Part shown: in pieces, positions 60,460 to 64,000 of the stretch
Layout of the letters: every line of letters begins with the position of its first letter
Position numbering within the stretch: the first letter of the stretch is position 1
From: Chelydra serpentina
Lineage: Eukaryota; Chordata; Testudines; Chelydridae
Length of the DNA: 64,000 bases
Direction: 5' to 3'
NCBI GenBank assembly: GCA_037349315.1
Contig: JBAIAC010000033.1
Span: forward strand, 25,314,001-25,378,000
Translations under genes and position numbers: made by a program
Notes under the pieces: model-generated
What the model saw: the letters and a program-made list of their open reading frames with translations, nothing else
The model's database searches: none
What the model was told of the DNA's origin: nothing

Positions 60460-60651
60460 GGTTGTTTACATTAGGGACTTTTGCTCTGGGGTAAATCCCT
60501 AGTGTAGAGGGCTTGTGCAGGTACAGAGCAGGGCGTGCGGGTGTGGCTCACTTGAAGCCAGCGCAAGTCGCACTGATTCAAGCCTCGTCTCACACCAATG
60601 CAGTGCATCTACACTGGGACTTTCAGTGCAAAGCCTCTAACGTAGACAAGT
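60460..60651. mobile_element. MITE-like dispersed element
   Basis: GGTTGTTTACATTAGGGACT at the left and CTCTAACGTAGACAAGTC at the right form loose inverted ends, with internal GCAGTGCATCTACACTGGGA. The family is unknown to me; it is likely a turtle DNA-transposon derivative. Confidence 0.4.
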
Positions 60652-61587
60652 CTGATTCTTCTTGTTCCTCTGAAGAGTCCCCTGGCATCTCTGCTGGCCA
60701 GAGAAGCGAAGAGTGCCCAACTCTGGCTCTTTCATAGGCAGAAACACCCCCAACCATCACATCAGGGACCCCTTTTGGGCACCCCATCTGGTCAGCTCTG
60801 CTTCAGCTTCTGGGGTTCAAAAATATCCGAACTGCCCCATCCCAACAGACCAGCAGCCTGTTATCCATTGGTGCTGTCACAGTTGGTGGCCAGGACCGGA
60901 TGCTCCATATGAATGCTTGTGTCCCTCCCTGTATGTAGCCTGCAGCTGGGTTTGGCTGCCCTCTGATCACTGAGCAGAAGTTGCATGAAGAAACCAAGGC
61001 CCCTGGGGCCACAGTCCAGTACTAAACACAATGTCTTCCTGACCACAGTGTCTAACCTGGTGATGCCATGCAACATGCGGGTTAATAGTGCTTGTCATTT
61101 ACCTCTGCCTGATGGACCGTCAGGTGCTCTTCAGTGGCTTTTAGCCTTGGGAACATGCTGCTGCAGTGAGTTCTGTGGGTTCATGTCATGTTCTCTAAAA
61201 GTGTTTCCCTCCATCTGTGGAAAATTTGAATCCTTTACATTTCACTTATTGTCCCTTGTTCTTGTGCCATGGGGCTGTGTAGAGAGGAGCCAGACTGGCC
61301 ATCTCTGGGTTGCTGTGTATCCCTCTCCCTTCGCTTCTCTCGCTCTTCTTCATTCCAGATGAAAGAGTCCAAGTTCCAGGCTCTGGGCTGTACTACTCAG
61401 GAAGCACAGAGCAGAGAGTATGGTCCAGGGAGAGGGAGCAAAGGTGGTTTTATGCCAACTTTGTGCCACCCAAATATTGGGCTGATTCGGGGCTCAGCTT
61501 GGCCCATCATAAGTTAGAGCAGCCTAGAGGCTGCTCTAGTTAAGAGCAGCCTCCCCATAACTGCCTGTGGGCTGCCTCTTGGTCCAG

Positions 61588-61606
61588 GACCGCCAGAGGG
61601 CAGAGT
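61588..61606 (+). promoter_or_regulatory. CTCF-like motif in NTRK3 intron 1
   Basis: GACCGCCAGAGGGCAGAGT fits the CTCF core on the plus strand, in the same orientation as the matches at 55.4 and 63.3 kb. Confidence 0.45.
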
Positions 61607-61948
61607 GCTTCTTCCACTCCCCTGCTCTGGGGGTGAAAAAGGATGGGGGGATAGCTGTGTATACCTGCCCTAAGCTGCTCCTGCACTTGGGGAATTCCCC
61701 AGGGGCCATTTCGGCCTCTTTACACAGCAGGAGTGGTGTAAGGGAGACAGAGTAGGGGCCAGAATCAGGCCCTCGCCTCTCTCATCTTGCCTCCTTCTGG
61801 AGGCCCCTCCTAGTTTCCAGTTACCGTCGTTCTCCTTTTCACTCTCTTTGGAGGCGCGGTGACCCCTCCAACCCAGTGTTCACAGTGGCAGTGTCCTTGG
61901 TTTCGATAGGGATATTCTCTATCCCCATCTCAGCGGAGCCCCGCCTCC

Positions 61949-62173
61949 TAGGGCTTGTCTAGGTATGGGGTAGTTGCATTGCGGTAACTGCACGGGTGTG
62001 GCACCATCAGTGTAAACCTTCCAGCAGGCGCTCTGCACTGGTGCACAATGGAGCTTGCAGTAGTGCACTCCTCTGAGCCCCATCTCACACTGGGGCAGTG
62101 CATCCGCACTAGGGCTTTGCACTGGGGTATCTACAGCCATGCATGACAGACACCCTACTATAGGCAGGGCCTT
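61949..62173. mobile_element. MITE-like dispersed element
   Basis: It starts TAGGGCTTGTCTAGG and ends TAGGCAGGGCCTTA, with internal CACTGGTGCACAATGG and CACACTGGGGCAGTGCATC. It is related in style to 60460-60651 and 58975-59095 (GTAGACAAG-type ends). No clean target duplication was found. Confidence 0.4.
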
Positions 62174-63297
62174 AGACACCTGTGTCACCACTGAGCATTG
62201 AGCCGGTGTCTTCACGGCTCTCTCTTGACAGTGAAGTCCAGGTTTTTGTGCCGGGGAGGATACAGTGAACGCAGGACGAGGTCCGAGGAGTCAGAGGAGT
62301 TTAAATTGCTTTTTCCATTGTGCGTCCCCTTGGACTGGCTGATGCCAAGAGTCACTTGCCCAGTAGCTGGTTTAGCTTGGTGCCTCCCACTCCTCCCTGT
62401 CCTTGACTCACTAAATAATTTTGTGCCATTAGCACCTCCATATTCACCCTCTGTCCCAGTCACTAATAATTATACTGACCAGCATCAGCCCTGGCATCAA
62501 TGCCTGGGGCAGCCCATTATTGACTTCTCTGGAAACTGCCCAGTTGTTCCTTCCCTTTGTACCCTGTCTCTCCTAGCCGGTGTCTGACCCAGGGCCGAAC
62601 ACTAGCCCTCACTCTGTGGTGCCCCTTGGAGCCCCGAGGCCGACCTTCCTTTCCCCTTCCTCAGGAAACTGCTCATAGGCCGAGGATACAGTAACTCCCC
62701 CATGGCCTCCGTATTCCTGGTCCCACTCCAGAGCACCTCACCGCTGACACCCCCCTCAGCAAGAGCCTTGGCCCCTTCCACTGTCCCTGACGTGCCCCAG
62801 CCTGACCCCTGGCTCTGTTGCTGGTTCCTGCCTACCCATGGCTGGCCAGCCAGAAACCCGCCTGGGCTGCCCTCCTGTCTAACCTGCCTCTCGGCAGCTG
62901 CTCCCAGCCCGGATGGGGACAGGCTCTTGAGATCTGGGAGTGCGAGTCTGTGAGGCAGGTTGGGTCAGGCCATCCCAGCTGCTGGACACTCTCCGTGCTC
63001 CCCAGCCTCCTAGCACCCGACTTTCCTCGTCCATTACCTGGAAAGCGCTCAGGGTGTGAAGTCCCGAGAGCCTCCCGTGAGGGGCTTTACCCCAGCGAAA
63101 TCCCTAGGTGGGCCTGTCCCTTTCTCATCCCGGCTCTGCGTTCAGGAGGGTGCACTAAGGAGCCCCAGGTCCATGGGGAGCCCTGAGCCCTGTTGCAGCC
63201 TTGTGGTAGCTCTCAGGACATCCCCAGCCAGCAAACAGTCCCCCATATCCTCCTCAGTCCCTTAGTCCGGCGGCTTTGCCTTTGCAAAGTGCAGTTC

Positions 63298-63316
63298 AGC
63301 CACTAGAGGGCAGCGC
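63298..63316 (+). promoter_or_regulatory. CTCF-like motif in NTRK3 intron 1
   Basis: AGCCACTAGAGGGCAGCGC fits the CTCF core on the plus strand. It is the third such match in the same orientation within the intron. Confidence 0.45.
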
Positions 63317-63789
63317 ACTGCACAAGACTGCGTGCCAGCATTCGGGATAGACAGACTGGAGCTGCAGAGCAGCTTTGGGTTGTGGCGTGGGGAGGGATGG
63401 GGATAAACAGAGACATGGCGGGACTCCCTCTGCTGCACCCCCAAGTCCTGCACTGGGAAGCAGGGAGGCCATAACCCAGCCAGGTGGGGAGGGCAGGTTT
63501 ATGGATGTGCCCAGACAAAAGACACTGCGTCCAGCCTGTAGTGATCAGGGCCGGATTCTCCTGTCGCTCGCCTCAAGGCGGTTCTGCAATGGGTCACCCA
63601 CACGAAGGGCCTTTGCTCCGAGGTGACTGTTCGGTTCCCCATAGGGTGCCCCAGTGCCAGCTGTTCCAGCCCTCTCGGGTGGCTGCATAGGTCTCAGCAA
63701 CCCTGGACTCTTTTAGTTCCACATTAAATACAGTCGAAGATGCTGATATGCTGGGTGTTGTTGGCCCTTTGGGACTATCGCCTAGCTAG

Positions 63790-63990
63790 AATAGTATTAG
63801 ATAACACTTTACAAATGAGGGCGGTATCATTATCCCTAATTTGCAGATGGGGAAACTGAGGCACAGAGTGGGGAAGTGACTCACCCATGGTCACCCAGCA
63901 GGCCAGTTGCAGAGCCAGGACGAGAGCCCAGGGCTTGTGAGTCCCAGTCAAATGTTCTATCCACGAGGCTACAGTGCTTCACCTGTAGTA
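63790..63990 (-). mobile_element. MIR / CORE-SINE relic at the window end
   Basis: GATGGGGAAACTGAGGCACA, GAAGTGACTCACCCATGGTC and CAGTTGCAGAGCCAGGACG, then TTCTATCCACGAGGCTACAG, match the MIR reverse complement. Confidence 0.87.
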
Positions 63991-64000
63991 TTAGTTTTCA

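Larger units (their letters stand above)
50956..64000 (+). other. NTRK3: Beginning of NTRK3 intron 1
   Basis: No second TrkC exon (expected to encode a segment like HIENWRSLHTLN) is found after the donor, so the intron continues past the window. Contents seen: GT runs (51007-51024, 52619-52643), a poly-C run (51399-51408), a 22-bp tandem duplication (52382-52425), G-rich short tandem units (53955-54012), a CpG-rich patch (54850-55200), CTCF-like motifs, MITE-like elements and a terminal MIR. TrkC genes have very long introns, so this is expected. Confidence 0.85.

Noticed and set aside
1..64000. Endogenous retrovirus or LTR element
   Set aside because: No paired LTRs, primer-binding site or gag/pol-type frames were recognised; retroelement traces are non-LTR types.

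Overview
This window looks like nuclear DNA from a vertebrate, most probably a cryptodiran turtle. Three things point there. First, one recognisable protein-coding exon encodes the N-terminus of the neurotrophin-3 receptor TrkC (NTRK3). Second, there is a tRNA-derived SINE with a CR1-like tail of the turtle type. Third, the dispersed repeats include CR1 LINEs, MIR/CORE-SINE relics, short hAT-type DNA elements with exact 8-bp target duplications, and a Penelope-like fragment family with a hammerhead-like hairpin. There are no operons or bacterial signals; nearly all open frames are short chance frames in non-coding DNA.

Layout. Positions 1 to about 49,400 are intergenic or upstream sequence with no coding exon I can recognise. 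Landmarks are hAT-type MITEs (417-532, 2819-2942, 20440-20631, 31213-31428, 32025-32190, 42824-42947), a 1.3-kb array of a 63-bp GC-rich minisatellite (12103-13430), a Penelope-like inverted repeat (16775-16971), a perfect 125-bp direct duplication (18446-18570 and 18883-19007), CR1 copies (21561-21711, 28105-28695, 32987-33480, 38335-39200), an RTE-like LINE remnant on the minus strand (41930-42690), many MIR relics, palindromic MITEs and the turtle SINE (48821-48997).

Positions about 49,400-50,707 form the candidate NTRK3 promoter and leader: a TATA-like box at 49426, upstream ATGs, and a pyrimidine tract ending in AG just before the start codon. The first coding exon is 50708-50955 on the plus strand. 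It ends at a consensus GT donor, and its reading frame continues outside the window. From 50,956 to 64,000 the sequence is the start of NTRK3 intron 1. It holds simple repeats, a CpG-rich patch near 54.85-55.2 kb, three good CTCF-like motifs in the same orientation, and a MIR at the far end.

No new multi-gene system is visible. The more unusual observations are the minisatellite with a 189-bp higher-order unit that is open on both strands, the Penelope-like inverted repeat with its ribozyme-like core, two MIR relics interrupted at a similar point by the same palindromic element, and the undecided 5' structure of NTRK3.
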